A stretch of 64,000 nucleotides of DNA from Defluviimonas sp. SAOS-178_SWC (GTDB lineage: Bacteria; Pseudomonadota; Alphaproteobacteria; Rhodobacterales; Rhodobacteraceae): the NCBI RefSeq assembly GCF_039830135.1, contig NZ_CP156081.1, positions 2,528,001-2,592,000 of the forward strand, written 5' to 3'. This document shows positions 1 to 10,023 of the stretch, piece after piece. The position numbers were made by a program, and so were the translations under genes. The notes below the pieces were generated by a model. It was not told the DNA's origin. It ran no database searches and saw only the letters and a list, made by a program, of their open reading frames with translations. Position 1 is the stretch's first letter; each line of letters begins with the position of its first letter.

Positions 1-1609
1 CGTCGACACGCCGGGCCACGCCGATTTCGGCGGCGAGGTGGAGCGGATCCTCAACATGGTCGACGGGGTGGTCCTTCTCGTCGACGCGGCCGAAGGGCCG
101 ATGCCGCAGACGAAGTTCGTGACCTCGAAGGCGCTGGCGCTCGGCCTGCGCCCCATCGTCGTCCTCAACAAGGTCGACAAGCCGGACGCGGAGCCGGACC
201 GGGCGCTGAACGAGGTCTTCGACCTCTTCGCCAATCTCGGCGCCGATGACGACCAGCTCGACTTCCCGCATCTTTACGCCTCCGGCCGCTCCGGCTGGGC
301 GGATGCGGAGCTGGACGGGCCGCGCCAGAATCTCGACGCGCTCTTCGACCTCATCGTGCGCCACGTCCCGGCGCCGCGCCAGGTCGCGGATGCCGACAAG
401 CCGTTCCGGATGCTCGCGACGACCTTGTCCGCCGATCCGTTCATCGGCCGCATCCTCACCGGCCGGGTCGAATCGGGCCGTCTGAAGGTCGGCGAGACGA
501 TCAAGGCGCTTTCCCGAAAGGGCGAGCGGATCGAGCAGTTCCGCGTGACCAAGATCCTCGCCTTCCGGGGGCTCTCGCAGCAGCCCATCGACGAGGCGCA
601 GGCCGGCGACATCGTGACCCTTGCGGGCATGACCAAGGCCACGGTCGCCGACACGCTCTGCGATCCGGCGATCGACGTGCCGCTCCCGGCGCAGCCGATC
701 GACCCGCCGACGATCTCCGTCACCTTCGGCATCAACGACAGCCCCCTGGCCGGCAAGGACGGCACCAAGGTCCAGTCCCGCGTGATCCGCGAGCGGCTGA
801 TGAAGGAAGCGGAATCGAACGTCGCCATCAAGATCGAGGATACGCCGGGCGGCGAGGCCTTCATCGTCTCGGGCCGCGGCGAATTGCAGATGGGCGTCCT
901 CATCGAGAACATGCGCCGCGAGGGGTTCGAGCTGTCGATCTCCCGCCCCCGCGTGATCTTCCGCGAGGAGAACGGCGTCCGCATGGAGCCGATCGAGGAA
1001 GTCATCGTCGATGTCGACGACGAATATTCCGGCACCGTGATCGACAAGCTTACCGGCCAGCGCAAGGGCGACCTCGTCGAGATGAAGCCCGCCGGCGTCG
1101 GCAAGACCCGGATCGTCGCCCATGTGCCTTCGCGCGGTCTCATCGGCTATCACGGCCAGTTCCTGACCGACACGCGCGGCACCGGGGTTCTCAACCGCAT
1201 CTTCCACGGCTGGGCCCCGCACAAGGGTCCGATCGAGGGTCGCCGCGTCGGCGTCCTGATCTCGATGGAGAATGGGGTGTCGGTCGCCTACGCCCTCTGG
1301 AACCTCGAGGAGCGCGGCAAGCTTTTCATCGGCGCGCAGGAACAGGTCTACGAGGGGATGATCATCGGCGAGCATTCCCGCGACAACGACCTGGAAGTGA
1401 ACCCCCTGAAGGGCAAGAAGCTCACCAACATCCGCGCCTCGGGCACGGACGAGGCAGTGCGGCTGACCCCGCCGGTGCGGATGAGCCTCGAAGAGGCCAT
1501 CGCCTATGTGCAGGACGACGAGCTTGTCGAGGTCACGCCGAAGATCGTGCGGCTGAGGAAGCGCTTCCTCGACCCGCATGAGCGCAAGCGGCAGGCCAAG
1601 GCCGGCTGA
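1..1609 (+). CDS. typA: Ribosome-associated GTPase TypA/BipA (5' end cut by window)
   Basis: Translational GTPase that binds the 70S ribosome and aids 50S maturation and stress or low-temperature growth. The open frame enters from the window edge (reading from base 2) with the G3 motif DTPGH, followed by the G4 motif NKVD. The EF-G-like domain II, domain III and the TypA-specific C-terminal domain follow, and the protein ends in a Lys/Arg-rich tail at 1609. The GTG at base 38 is internal, not the start: P-loop and switch I must lie upstream of the window. The family is about 605 aa, so roughly 70 residues are missing here. It is followed after 66 nt by a small membrane protein on the same strand. 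The identification is firm. Confidence 0.95.
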   Translation, partial: VDTPGHADFGGEVERILNMVDGVVLLVDAAEGPMPQTKFVTSKALALGLRPIVVLNKVDKPDAEPDRALNEVFDLFANLGADDDQLDFPHLYASGRSGWADAELDGPRQNLDALFDLIVRHVPAPRQVADADKPFRMLATTLSADPFIGRILTGRVESGRLKVGETIKALSRKGERIEQFRVTKILAFRGLSQQPIDEAQAGDIVTLAGMTKATVADTLCDPAIDVPLPAQPIDPPTISVTFGINDSPLAGKDGTKVQSRVIRERLMKEAESNVAIKIEDTPGGEAFIVSGRGELQMGVLIENMRREGFELSISRPRVIFREENGVRMEPIEEVIVDVDDEYSGTVIDKLTGQRKGDLVEMKPAGVGKTRIVAHVPSRGLIGYHGQFLTDTRGTGVLNRIFHGWAPHKGPIEGRRVGVLISMENGVSVAYALWNLEERGKLFIGAQEQVYEGMIIGEHSRDNDLEVNPLKGKKLTNIRASGTDEAVRLTPPVRMSLEEAIAYVQDDELVEVTPKIVRLRKRFLDPHERKRQAKAG

Positions 1610-1675
1610 ACGCCCCCTTCCCGCGCCCGGCCTATGTGCTAACCTGAGGCCCCCGCCTCAGGAAAGGAACGCGTC

Positions 1676-1921
1676 ATGGGTATCATCGTCATGCTGCTGG
1701 TCGGCGCGATCGCCGGCTGGCTCGCCGGGCAACTCGTCAAGGGCTACGGCTTCGGGCTGATCGGCAATATCGTCGTCGGGATCGTCGGCGCCTTCATCGC
1801 CGGCCTGATCCTGCCCAGGATCGGGTTCGGCATGGGCGGCGGCTTCCTTGCCGCCATCGTTCATGCCACGATCGGCGCGGTGATCTTCCTGTTCTTGCTG
1901 AGGCTGGTGAAACAGAGCTAA
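1676..1921 (+). CDS. GlsB/YeaQ/YmgE-family small membrane protein
   Basis: An 81-residue inner-membrane protein with three hydrophobic helices (about residues 3-20, 26-47 and 54-75) and Gly-rich packing motifs (GAIAGWLAGQLVKG, GNIVVGIVGAFIAG). These are typical of the transglycosylase-associated / GlsB family, which is often induced by stress and has no proven enzymatic role. The ATG lies 7 nt after a GGAAAGGAAC ribosome-binding site. It is downstream of typA on the same strand but probably has its own promoter. Full length for the family. Confidence 0.85.
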   Translation: MGIIVMLLVGAIAGWLAGQLVKGYGFGLIGNIVVGIVGAFIAGLILPRIGFGMGGGFLAAIVHATIGAVIFLFLLRLVKQS

Positions 1922-2111
1922 GTCTGTCGCAGGGACGAAGCAGACGGTCGGCACGCGGCCTTTGTCTTGGCTGTATTGAAGTGCGGCAGATACTTCGCGT
2001 CAAGCTCAACGTGATATCCAACTTGCTTGCGACAGGCACCGAGCGCAACATCGATCGCAGGAGAGCCAAACATGATACTGCCCTCCGAGCTATCCGAAAG
2101 GAGTACATCGA

Positions 2112-2444
2112 ATGCCTTTGTACCTGACGCGATTTAGCTACACGCCCGAAACATGGGCCCGACTAACCAAGACCCCCGAGGATAGAAGAGCCGCCGCCAA
2201 GAAATACATCGAATCCGTAGGTGGGAAGCTGCACGGGTTTTGGTATGCTTTTGGCGGCCAGGACGGTTACAACCTCTGGGAGGCCCCTGACAATGTGGCG
2301 ATGGCCGCAACGGCTATCGCGATAAGTGGCGGCGGTGCGCTCAGCTCTTTCGAAACAACGACATTGCTGTCGGTCGAAGACACCTTGGAGGCGTTAAGGT
2401 TGGCAAGTTCGATCAAATATCAAGCGCCGGGGGATACGCATTGA
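2112..2444 (+). CDS. GYD domain-containing protein
   Basis: A 110-residue soluble protein of the GYD family. It starts PLYLTRFSYTPE, has the central GKLHGFWYAFGGQDGYN motif that names the family, and then the DNVAMAATAIAISGGGA segment. These proteins have a dimeric ferredoxin-like alpha/beta-barrel fold; their function is unknown. A GGAGTACATCGA site precedes the ATG. The gene and its flanks (about 1922-2590) are visibly richer in A/T and use codons such as ATA, AGA, AAA and TTA that are rare in neighbouring genes, which points to recent acquisition. It has no obvious operon partner. Confidence 0.8.
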   Translation: MPLYLTRFSYTPETWARLTKTPEDRRAAAKKYIESVGGKLHGFWYAFGGQDGYNLWEAPDNVAMAATAIAISGGGALSSFETTTLLSVEDTLEALRLASSIKYQAPGDTH

Positions 2445-2590
2445 CGATTGCATTGGATGTATGGCGCTGATCGACAGCGTGCTGCGGAGTTGTAAGACCC
2501 CTCTTTCGGCACTCAGGTAATCTTGCCGGACAATTTCCGTTTGCCCTTCGCACCGCGCTTCCATGTCCGTTCCGGGCTCCAAGCCGCCCC

Positions 2591-3010
2591 TCACGCCCCC
2601 GTATCCACCACCTCGAAGTCGTGCGTGACCTCGGCGGTCGCCGCCATCATCGCGGAGGCGGAGCAGTATTTCTCGGCCGAAAGCTGCACCGCGCGTTCGA
2701 CCTTGGCGGGGTTCAGGCCGCGGCCCGTCACGATGAAATGCATGTGGATCTTCGTGAAGACCTTCGGCTCCGTCTCGGCCCGCTCCGCCGTCAGGTCGCA
2801 GACGCAATCCTCGATGGGTTCGCGGCCCTTTTCGAGGATATGCACGACGTCGAAGGCCGCGCAGCCGCCGGTGCCGATGAGGAGAAGCTCCATCGGGCTC
2901 GGACCCGGCTTCGGCTTGTCGCCGATCCCGTTGCCGAAGACGATCTTGTGCCCCGCCTCGACTTCCCCGGTAAAGGTCCGGTCCTCGACCCATTTCACAC
3001 GCGCTTTCAT
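2591..3010 (-). CDS. OsmC-family peroxiredoxin-like protein
   Basis: A 139-residue protein of the OsmC/Ohr superfamily, which reduces organic hydroperoxides through a pair of reactive cysteines. Both are present: Cys50 in IGTGGCAAFDV and Cys116 in AEKYCSAS. The KPGPSPMELLL segment before Cys50 is the family signature. The sequence is nearer the YhfA/OsmC branch than Ohr. The ATG is preceded by GAGGTGAGCG. It is followed after 172 nt of upstream DNA by usg, the neighbour on the same strand, which lies 5' of it. The substrate cannot be deduced. Confidence 0.85.
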   Translation of the reverse strand: MKARVKWVEDRTFTGEVEAGHKIVFGNGIGDKPKPGPSPMELLLIGTGGCAAFDVVHILEKGREPIEDCVCDLTAERAETEPKVFTKIHMHFIVTGRGLNPAKVERAVQLSAEKYCSASAMMAATAEVTHDFEVVDTGA

Positions 3011-3182
3011 CGCTCACCTCTTGCGGTTCGTTGCCCCTTCTATGAGGGCAAGCGCGCGGCGCTGCAATGTCCTTTGCGGGCGCGCCCTGCGTTGCGCGAT
3101 TACGGGCTGCGGCGCGCGGTCTGTAGCTACGGGAAACCTACGCTTCTCCTACGCCGAAACGACGCAAGCGCTACGCCGGTTT

Positions 3183-3464
3183 TCAGTGCAGCCGGAACTC
3201 GCCCACGACGTTGCGCCATTCGCCGGGACCGATCAGCTTTCGGTGGCAGAAGCGGACCGAATGCAGCGGCCCCTCGATCTTTTCCTGCCAGAATTCGATG
3301 AAGCGGAACAGCTCCGGATAGTCCGGGGCGAGGTCGTATTCCTGCCAGATGTAGGAGTTGAGGACGTGCCGGTAATCCGGCATCCGGTAGTAGAATTCGG
3401 CCGTCGTGAGCCCGTAGCCCTTCAGCATCAGCTCCGTCTCGGCCCCCGGTTCGCTCGCGCGCAT
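3183..3464 (-). CDS. usg: Usg family protein
   Basis: A 93-residue protein of the Usg family, first noted near trp genes in Caulobacter and largely restricted to alphaproteobacteria; function unknown. Family hallmarks seen are LKGYGLTTAEFYYRMPDYR, then YIWQEYDLAPDYPELFRF, and the C-terminal HRKLIGPGEWR block. GGAGGCACTC precedes the ATG at 3464, which supports this start over the internal Met13. It lies upstream of the OsmC-like gene on the same strand and diverges from gyrA. Confidence 0.85.
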   Translation of the reverse strand: MRASEPGAETELMLKGYGLTTAEFYYRMPDYRHVLNSYIWQEYDLAPDYPELFRFIEFWQEKIEGPLHSVRFCHRKLIGPGEWRNVVGEFRLH

Positions 3465-3666
3465 GAGTGCCTCCGTCAGTGCCTTCCTCGGACCATGCTA
3501 CATCAGCCTCTGGTAACGACAATGAAAACAATGTGTTATGATTGTGTTGCCGGAACCCGGCGAAAGCGGGGCGGCTGCCATTGCACCCTATGGATGGCAT
3601 GGGGTATAGTTCGCCGCAACAATATCTAGCGCCCTGAGCGGGCCGAAGGACAGAGGGCGAGCATCC

Positions 3667-6402
3667 GTGACCGACACCCCGGAAACCCCTGAAAACGCTG
3701 AAAACGCTGAAGAAAAACCCCGGCGCCCCACATATGACGGCCCCAGCGTCGACATCGCGGAGGAGATGAAGACCGCCTATCTCGACTACGCTATGAGCGT
3801 GATCGTGAGCCGGGCGATTCCGGACCTGCGCGACGGGCTGAAGCCCGTGCACCGCCGCATCCTCTACGCGATGCACGAGACCGGCAACAGCCACGACAAG
3901 CCCTACCGGAAATCCGCCCGCCCCGTCGGCGACGTGATGGGGAAATACCACCCGCACGGCGATGCCGCGATCTACGACGCGCTGGTCCGCATGGCGCAGG
4001 ATTTCTCCATGTCGCTGCCGCTTCTCGACGGCCAGGGCAACTTCGGCTCGATGGACGGCGACAACGCCGCGGCCATGCGCTACACCGAGGTGCGGATGGA
4101 CAAGCCGTCGGCCTTCCTTCTTGCCGACATCGAGAAGGAAACCGTCGATTTTCAGGACAACTACGACGGCAAGGACAAGGAACCGACGGTCCTTCCCGCG
4201 CGCTTCCCGAACATGCTGGTCAACGGCGCGGGCGGCATCGCGGTCGGCATGGCCACGAACATCCCGCCGCACAACCTGGGCGAGGTGATCGACGGCACGC
4301 TGGCGCTGATCGAGGATCCCGACCTGTCGATGGAAGCGCTCATGGAGATCATCCCGGCGCCGGATTTCCCGACGGGCGGCATCATCCTTGGCCGCTCCGG
4401 CGCGCGGAAAGCCTATCTCGAAGGGCGCGGCTCCGTCGTCATCCGTGCCAAGACGCGGGTGGAGGAGATCCGCAAGGACCGCTATGCCATCGTGCTGGAC
4501 GAGATCCCGTATCAGGTCAACAAGGCCTCGATGATCGAGAAGATCGCCGAGATGGTCCGCGACAAGAAGATCGAGGGCATCGCCCACGTGCAAGACGAAA
4601 GCGACCGGGTCGGCGTGCGCGTCGTCGTCGAACTGAAGCGCGACTCGACGCCCGAAGTGGTCTTGAACCAGCTTTTCCGCTTCACGCCGATGCAGACCTC
4701 GTTCGGCTGCAACATGCTGGCCCTGAACGGCGGACGGCCGGAAACCCTGACGCTGCGCGATTTCCTTACGCATTTCATCGGTTTCCGCGAGGAAGTCGTG
4801 GCGCGGCGGACGGCTTACGAGCTGCGCAAGGCGCGTGAACGCAGCCATATCCTCTGCGGGCTTGCCGTCGCGGTGTCGAACGTGGACGAGGTGGTGGCGA
4901 CGATCCGGTCCTCGGCCGATCCCGCCGAGGCGCGCGAGAAGCTGATGACCCGGCGCTGGCCGGCGGCCGACATCGCCGACTATATCCGGTTGATCGACGA
5001 TCCCACCCACAAGATGAACGACGACGGCACCTATAACCTCTCCGAGACCCAGGCCCGCGCGATCCTCGACCTGCGCCTGCAGCGCCTGACAGCGATGGGC
5101 GTCAAGGAAGTCACCGACGAGCTTCAGGAGCTTGCCGGCAAGATCAAGGACTACCTCGACATCCTCGGCAGCCGCGAACGGATCATGGCAATCATCTCGG
5201 ACGAGCTTCGCGAGGTGAAGGCCCAGTTCGCCGTGCCGCGCCGCACCGAGATCGTCGACTGGGCCGGCGACATGGACGACGAGGACCTGATCGAGCGCGA
5301 GGACATGGTCGTCACGATCACCTCGGGCGGGTACATCAAGCGCACGCCCCTGGTCGATTTCCGCAGCCAGCGGCGCGGCGGCAAGGGCCTCAGCAGCATG
5401 GCGACGAAAGAGGATGACGTCGTCACCACGCTGTTCGTGGCGAACACCCATACCCAGCTTCTGTTCTTCACTACCGACGGCATGGTCTACAAGCTCAAGA
5501 CCTGGCGCCTGCCCTTGGGCGGTCGGACCGCGAAGGGCAAGGCGATCGTCAACATCCTGCCGATCCCGACCGGCGTCTCCATCGCCGCGATCATGCCCGT
5601 CGACGTGCCGGAGGAGGAATGGGAAGCCTTGCAGATCTTCTTCGCCACCTCTGAAGGCGACGTGCGCCGCAACGCGCTTTCCGATTTCACCAACGTGATG
5701 CGGAACGGCAAGATCGCGATGAAGCTGCCCGAAGGCGTCAGCCTCGTGAATGCGCGGATCTGTGACGAGAATGACGATGTGATGCTGGTCACCGCCCTCG
5801 GCCGCGCCATCCGCTTCCCGACGACCGAGGTCCGCGTCTTCAAGGGCCGCGACTCGACCGGCGTCCGGGGCGTGCGGCTCGCCGCGAAGGACGAGGTCGT
5901 CTCGATGTCGGTCATCCGTCATTTCGAGGCCACGCCCGAGGAGCGCGCCGCCTACCTCAAGCAGCGCCGCCTGATGGCCGGCGTGACCGAAGACGAAGCG
6001 CCGGACGAGGACGAGGAAGCGGTGGCAGAAGGTCAGCTCAGCCAGGACCGCTACGCGGAGATGTCCGCGGCCGAGGATCTGATCCTGACCATCACCGCCA
6101 AGGGCGCGGGCAAGATCTCGTCCAGCCACGACTACCCGGTGCGCGGGCGCGGCGGCCAGGGCGTGATGGCGATGGACAAGGCGATGCGCGGCGGACGGCT
6201 CGTCGCCTCCTTCCCGGTCGAGATCGACGACCAGGTCATGCTCGCCACCTCGACGGGTCAGTCCATCCGCTGCCCGGTCGACGGGATCAGCTTCCGCTCG
6301 CGCTCCGCAGGCGGGGTCCGGGTCTTCGACACGGCGAAGGGCGAGGAAGTCGTCTCGGTCGCGCGGATTGCCGATCAGGGCGAGGACGACGAGGCCGAGT
6401 GA
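3667..6402 (+). CDS. gyrA: DNA gyrase subunit A
   Basis: The 911-residue A subunit of gyrase, which with GyrB introduces negative supercoils. Catalytic Tyr139 lies in AAAMRYTEV (E. coli Tyr122). The quinolone-determining region reads [15 protein letters not shown], so position 100 (E. coli Ser83) is Ala while Asp104 (Asp87) is kept. The GyrA box QRRGGKG that wraps DNA is present in the C-terminal beta-pinwheel. An acidic insert ([10 protein letters not shown]) lies between pinwheel blades. The start is a GTG after GAGGGCGAG; the next in-frame ATG is past the conserved N-terminus. A weak promoter-like pair (TTGCAC/TATAGT, 18-nt spacing) lies at 3581-3610. Confidence 0.97.
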   Translation: MTDTPETPENAENAEEKPRRPTYDGPSVDIAEEMKTAYLDYAMSVIVSRAIPDLRDGLKPVHRRILYAMHETGNSHDKPYRKSARPVGDVMGKYHPHGDAAIYDALVRMAQDFSMSLPLLDGQGNFGSMDGDNAAAMRYTEVRMDKPSAFLLADIEKETVDFQDNYDGKDKEPTVLPARFPNMLVNGAGGIAVGMATNIPPHNLGEVIDGTLALIEDPDLSMEALMEIIPAPDFPTGGIILGRSGARKAYLEGRGSVVIRAKTRVEEIRKDRYAIVLDEIPYQVNKASMIEKIAEMVRDKKIEGIAHVQDESDRVGVRVVVELKRDSTPEVVLNQLFRFTPMQTSFGCNMLALNGGRPETLTLRDFLTHFIGFREEVVARRTAYELRKARERSHILCGLAVAVSNVDEVVATIRSSADPAEAREKLMTRRWPAADIADYIRLIDDPTHKMNDDGTYNLSETQARAILDLRLQRLTAMGVKEVTDELQELAGKIKDYLDILGSRERIMAIISDELREVKAQFAVPRRTEIVDWAGDMDDEDLIEREDMVVTITSGGYIKRTPLVDFRSQRRGGKGLSSMATKEDDVVTTLFVANTHTQLLFFTTDGMVYKLKTWRLPLGGRTAKGKAIVNILPIPTGVSIAAIMPVDVPEEEWEALQIFFATSEGDVRRNALSDFTNVMRNGKIAMKLPEGVSLVNARICDENDDVMLVTALGRAIRFPTTEVRVFKGRDSTGVRGVRLAAKDEVVSMSVIRHFEATPEERAAYLKQRRLMAGVTEDEAPDEDEEAVAEGQLSQDRYAEMSAAEDLILTITAKGAGKISSSHDYPVRGRGGQGVMAMDKAMRGGRLVASFPVEIDDQVMLATSTGQSIRCPVDGISFRSRSAGGVRVFDTAKGEEVVSVARIADQGEDDEAE

Positions 6403-6766
6403 CGCGCCGCACCGGCCTACGGCCGGCGCCGGTCAGCATCGTTAGCGCTTTGTCCCAAAGCGGCATGTCCAGCGGCGCCCGCGCGTTCACGCGCGGGCGC
6501 CGCGCGATTCGGGCCGGTTCCGCGCCAAGGGCGGCACAATCTTAAGATGAAAATCAGATCCGAAACAATCTGACGCAACAGGCGCCGATTGTCTTCAAAG
6601 CTCGTCGGCAAGGGCAAGATTTCAACAAATTCTTGAGGGCTATTACCACATTCCAACCGAAGTCCCGCCCGATTTGGCTGACAATCATTCAATCAGGGGG
6701 AGACTGTTTCGGGTTTATCAGTGATTTGGGTCTCGGTTTTCTAGTTGCCAGAGAAGGGACTGCGTC
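6403..6766. other. Intergenic stretch without a gene
   Basis: A 364-nt gap after gyrA. It contains the gyrA stem-loop terminator (6472-6503) and a shorter inverted repeat near 6414-6436, then A/T-richer DNA that should hold the promoter of the membrane-protein gene at 6767. No open frame with a credible ribosome-binding site or recognisable product is seen on either strand. Confidence 0.6.
6472..6503 (+). terminator. Stem-loop terminator after gyrA
   Basis: A perfect 14-bp stem, GCGGCGCCCGCGCG against its complement, with a TTCA loop, 70 nt after the gyrA stop. There is no T-run after it, so it may be an intrinsic terminator of the GC-rich type or a 3'-end stabilising stem left after Rho termination. 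Confidence 0.6.
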
Positions 6767-7399
6767 ATGGCGGATCAAGAAACAAGAAACGCACAACTGA
6801 ACCAGAGCGGGCAGAACCTTGTCCGCATTGTCATCGCCTCGTATTTCCTAGCGGTCTCGCTGGGTCTCATCCCCGGTACCGTCGCCTGGCCATTGACCGC
6901 GCCGTTCCTGCCTGAACCCTATGCCGATCTCGCCGGCAAGGCGGTGATCTTCACGACGGCCTATCTGGTTCTGGTCGGCGCCTGGCTGCGGGTCTCCGCG
7001 CTTCTTCTGGCGACCGTGCTCTTCTGGTCGAGCTACATCCAGAATATCTCCTCGAACAACCTCGAGGGCTTCTGGCGCGACCTCGCTCTGATCGGTGCGC
7101 TGATCCTGACCTACACCCAGACCCTGCCGCGCGCCAATTCCCGCCGGTCGGCGCTGCACTGGAGGCCGCGCGCCCGCAAGATCGCGCCGGCCCCGGTGGT
7201 CGCCCCCCGGCGCGTGGTAAACGTCCCGCGGCAACCGCGCGACGAATCGGCACGTCCGCAATCCGCGCGGCCCGGATTTACGACCCATCACGCGGCCCGC
7301 CCGAAGCCTGCGCGCGGCATGTCCGTTCAGCCGCATCTCAACCTGGTCGTCAACGACAACATCTTCCGCGAGCACCCGGACCTTGCCCTCGCGTCCTGA
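6767..7399 (+). CDS. Uncharacterised DoxX-like inner-membrane protein with basic tail
   Basis: A 210-residue protein I do not recognise with certainty. Residues about 15-125 carry four hydrophobic segments (VRIVIASYFLAVSLGL, KAVIFTTAYLVLVGAWL, RVSALLLATVLFWSSYI, LALIGALILTYTQTL). This four-helix layout resembles DoxX/SURF4-type proteins. Residues 125-210 form a Pro/Arg/Ala-rich, probably disordered cytoplasmic tail. The ATG follows AGAGAAGGGA. It is monocistronic: a stem-loop follows and the next gene has its own long leader. Function unknown; the DoxX likeness rests on topology only. Confidence 0.65.
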   Translation: MADQETRNAQLNQSGQNLVRIVIASYFLAVSLGLIPGTVAWPLTAPFLPEPYADLAGKAVIFTTAYLVLVGAWLRVSALLLATVLFWSSYIQNISSNNLEGFWRDLALIGALILTYTQTLPRANSRRSALHWRPRARKIAPAPVVAPRRVVNVPRQPRDESARPQSARPGFTTHHAARPKPARGMSVQPHLNLVVNDNIFREHPDLALAS

Positions 7400-7437
7400 C
7401 CTTGCGTCAGGGTCAGGATGAGTGGCCTGCGGGCCAC
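7395..7437 (+). terminator. Double stem-loop after the DoxX-like gene
   Basis: Two small inverted repeats in tandem: CCTGACC/GGTCAGG (7395-7401 with 7411-7417), which overlaps the stop codon, and GTGGCC/GGCCAC (7422-7427 with 7432-7437). No strong T-run follows. They probably form the 3' end of the preceding transcript. Confidence 0.45.
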
Positions 7438-7585
7438 AATTCCGACACAACCCTCGGTTTATAAATACAACATTAACGCAATCTAAAGAATTTCCTTCCC
7501 AGCATTGATTACCACTCATCGCACCATTTCGTGCATGTGCCATTGATCGGGACCGGTTCCGGCCGGCCCTTACGGAGGACGAGAC

Positions 7586-7786
7586 ATGAGCCTGTTCGAC
7601 ACCACCGCCAACTATCCGGCCGGACCCGCCCGGACGCCTCTTGGCAGCGCCCTCCTCGCCTCCATCGCCACGGGATTCTCGCATTTCCGCCGTGACCTCG
7701 AGACGGAAGCGGAGGCCTCGCACGACCGCTCCAACAAGGCGGATAGGGACTACCTCAAGGATATCGGCGTCGAGATCGGGTTCTGA
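7586..7786 (+). CDS. Small conserved protein with a DUF1127-like C-terminus
   Basis: A 66-residue soluble, charged protein. The strong ribosome-binding site TACGGAGGACGAGAC sits just before the ATG. The C-terminal stretch DRDYLKDIGVEIGF resembles the ending of DUF1127 proteins (typically DxxLxDIGL), although the N-terminal part is not a clear match. It has a long A/T-rich leader (7440-7575) and no operon partner. DUF1127-like proteins in alphaproteobacteria have been linked to RNA turnover and phosphate or carbon metabolism; that role is inference here. Confidence 0.6.
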   Translation: MSLFDTTANYPAGPARTPLGSALLASIATGFSHFRRDLETEAEASHDRSNKADRDYLKDIGVEIGF

Positions 7787-7843
7787 ACCCGATCCGCCCG
7801 CACGGGGCTTTTCATTCCGCCGGACATGGCCTAGATCGCGGCC

Positions 7844-9184
7844 ATGCGTGACAGACTCCACATCGTCGGTGGCGGCATGGCCGGATCGGAGGCCGCCTGG
7901 CAGGCGGCCACAATGGGGGTTCCCGTCACCATCCACGAGATGCGGCCGAAGGTCGGCACCTTCGCGCACCGCACCGGCCATCTGGCCGAGATGGTCTGTT
8001 CCAACTCGTTCCGCTCCGATGACGACGAACGCAATGCGGTGGGCCTCCTCCATTGGGAGATGCGCGCGGCAGACGGCCTGATCATGACCGCGGCCGACCG
8101 CCACCGCCTGCCCGCCGGCGGCGCGCTCGCGGTGGACCGCGATCCCTTCGCCGAAAGCATCACCGAAACACTGCGCTCCCATCCGCTGATCGAGGTCAGC
8201 GGTGACGAAGTGACGGCGCTGCCACGGGACGGGCACTGGATCATCGCCACCGGCCCCCTCACCTCCGGCGCCCTGGCCGAGGCCATCCGCGCCGAGACCG
8301 GCGCCGAGGCGCTTGCCTTCTTCGACGCGATCGCGCCCATCGTCTATGCCGAAAGCGTCGATATGTCGGTCGCCTGGATGCAGTCGCGCTACGACAAGGG
8401 CGAGACCGAGGACGAGCGCACCGCCTACATGAACTGCCCGATGACCCGCGACGAATACGAGGCGTTCATCGACGCGCTCCTCGCCGCAGACAAGACGGAG
8501 TTCCACGAAGGCGAGACGGCGGGCTATTTCGACGGCTGCCTGCCGATCGAGGTGATGGCCGAACGCGGGCGCGAGACGCTGCGCTTCGGCCCGATGAAGC
8601 CCGTGGGCCTGACCAATGCCCACCGGCCGGAGGTCAAGCCCTATGCCGTGGTCCAGCTCCGCCGCGACAATGCGCTCGGCACGCTCTACAACATCGTCGG
8701 CTTCCAGACGAAGATGAAGTACGGTGCGCAAACGGATGTTTTCAAACGGATCCCAGGCCTGGAGGACGCAAGTTTCGCGCGCCTCGGCGGCATCCACCGC
8801 AATACGTTCATCAATTCGCCCACGCTTCTCGACAGCCGCATGCGCCTGAAATCCCGGCCGCATGTCCGCTTTGCCGGGCAGATCACCGGCGTCGAGGGCT
8901 ATGTCGAGAGCGCCGCGATGGGTCTTCTGGCCGGGCGCATGGCGGCGGCCGAGATCCTCGGCCGCGACCTGCCGCCACCCGGTCCCGAAACCGCGATGGG
9001 CGCGCTCATTACCCACATCACCGGCGGCGCGGATGCGAAGACGTTCCAGCCGATGAACGTCAATTTCGGGCTCTTCCCCCCGATCGACGCGAAGGGCGGC
9101 CGCAGGGGCCGGAAGGATCGCTACAAGGCCTATACCGACCGGGCGAAAACCGTTTTTTCGGAATGGCTTGCGGCGCAAGGCTGA
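7844..9184 (+). CDS. trmFO: tRNA (uracil-5-)-methyltransferase TrmFO, folate-dependent
   Basis: Uses 5,10-methylene-THF and FADH2 to make 5-methyluridine at position 54 of tRNAs. The 446-residue length is typical. The N-terminus has the FAD dinucleotide-binding motif [12 protein letters not shown], followed by the family block [10 protein letters not shown] and the [15 protein letters not shown] segment. The C-terminal [17 protein letters not shown] motif and the [10 protein letters not shown] block close the match. Its stop overlaps the gluQ start by one base (TGATG), so the two tRNA-modification genes are translationally coupled. No unusual residues seen. Confidence 0.95.
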   Translation: MRDRLHIVGGGMAGSEAAWQAATMGVPVTIHEMRPKVGTFAHRTGHLAEMVCSNSFRSDDDERNAVGLLHWEMRAADGLIMTAADRHRLPAGGALAVDRDPFAESITETLRSHPLIEVSGDEVTALPRDGHWIIATGPLTSGALAEAIRAETGAEALAFFDAIAPIVYAESVDMSVAWMQSRYDKGETEDERTAYMNCPMTRDEYEAFIDALLAADKTEFHEGETAGYFDGCLPIEVMAERGRETLRFGPMKPVGLTNAHRPEVKPYAVVQLRRDNALGTLYNIVGFQTKMKYGAQTDVFKRIPGLEDASFARLGGIHRNTFINSPTLLDSRMRLKSRPHVRFAGQITGVEGYVESAAMGLLAGRMAAAEILGRDLPPPGPETAMGALITHITGGADAKTFQPMNVNFGLFPPIDAKGGRRGRKDRYKAYTDRAKTVFSEWLAAQG

Positions 9185-10020
9185 TGCGCACCCGCTTCGC
9201 GCCCTCGCCGACCGGCCCGCTTCATCTCGGCCATGCCTATTCCGCGATCCTCGCCCATGACATGGCCCGACGCGCCGGCGGCGAATTCCTCCTGCGGATG
9301 GAAGATACCGACCTCGGACGCAGCAAGCCGGAATGGGAAGCCCTGATCCGCGAAGACCTGTCCTGGCTCGGCCTGAGATGGGACGGTCCCGTCCACCGGC
9401 AGTCCGGGCACATCCCCGACTACAATTCCCGGCTGGAGACGCTCGCCGACAGCGGCCTTCTCTACCCCTGCTCCTGCAGCCGCGCCGATATCCGCAATGC
9501 GGCCTCCGCACCGCAGGAAGGCGTTGCGCACCAAATCTATCCCGGCACCTGCCGCCACCGACCGATGTCGGACCGCAAGCCCGGCGACGCGCTGCGCCTC
9601 AATCTCGGCCGCGCATTCGACCAAATCGACCCGGACGCCCTCGTCTTCACCGAAACCGGAGAATGCCATCGGGGCCAGCACCGCATCAGCCGTGCGAAGG
9701 TCGTCTCGGAGATCGGCGATGTGGTCCTGTCCCGGAAGGGGGAGAACATCGTGGCCTATTTCCTCGCCTCGGCCTTCGACGATGCCGACCAGCGTATCAG
9801 CCACGTGATCCGGGGCGAGGATCTCTTCGGCTTCACGCCCGTCCAGGTCATCCTCCAGCACCTCTTCGGCCTGCCGACGCCAATCTACCACCATCACCGC
9901 CTGATCCGCGACGCGGCAGGCAAGCGGCTCGCCAAGCGCGACGATGCCCGCGCCATTTCGAAGTACCGGGCCGAAGGCGCGAGTCCGGCGGATATCCGCC
10001 GCATGGTCGGCCTGGCCTGA
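9184..10020 (+). CDS. gluQ: Glutamyl-Q tRNA(Asp) synthetase (GluQRS)
   Basis: A truncated GluRS paralogue that attaches glutamate to queuosine 34 of tRNA(Asp). At 278 residues it has only the catalytic Rossmann domain. The class I motifs are seen as APSPTGPLHLGHA near the N-terminus and RLAKRD (KMSKS equivalent) near the C-terminus. The zinc-site ligands appear as CSC in LYPCSCSR and Y/C in YPGTC. I chose the ATG at 9184, which overlaps the trmFO stop, because the conserved RTRFAPSPTG begins there; longer upstream in-frame starts lie inside trmFO. It converges on hisI with a 3-nt gap. Confidence 0.93.
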   Translation: MRTRFAPSPTGPLHLGHAYSAILAHDMARRAGGEFLLRMEDTDLGRSKPEWEALIREDLSWLGLRWDGPVHRQSGHIPDYNSRLETLADSGLLYPCSCSRADIRNAASAPQEGVAHQIYPGTCRHRPMSDRKPGDALRLNLGRAFDQIDPDALVFTETGECHRGQHRISRAKVVSEIGDVVLSRKGENIVAYFLASAFDDADQRISHVIRGEDLFGFTPVQVILQHLFGLPTPIYHHHRLIRDAAGKRLAKRDDARAISKYRAEGASPADIRRMVGLA

Positions 10021-10023
10021 CGC

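Noticed and set aside
3622-3655. GCCCTGAGCGGGCCGAAGGA motif upstream of gyrA, reminiscent of dispersed CCTGAGC..CGAAGG elements
   Set aside because: Only one copy is visible in the window, so a repeat family cannot be supported.
3127-6129. A 1000-codon open frame on the minus strand across gyrA
   Set aside because: It lies antisense to gyrA, is rich in Arg, His, Asp and Leu with no motif, and reflects the lack of stop codons in high-GC DNA.
7472-7486. TTAACGCAATCTAA as a second CtrA box before the 66-aa gene
   Set aside because: Spacing and second half site do not fit TTAA-N7-TTAA; likely chance in an A/T-rich leader.
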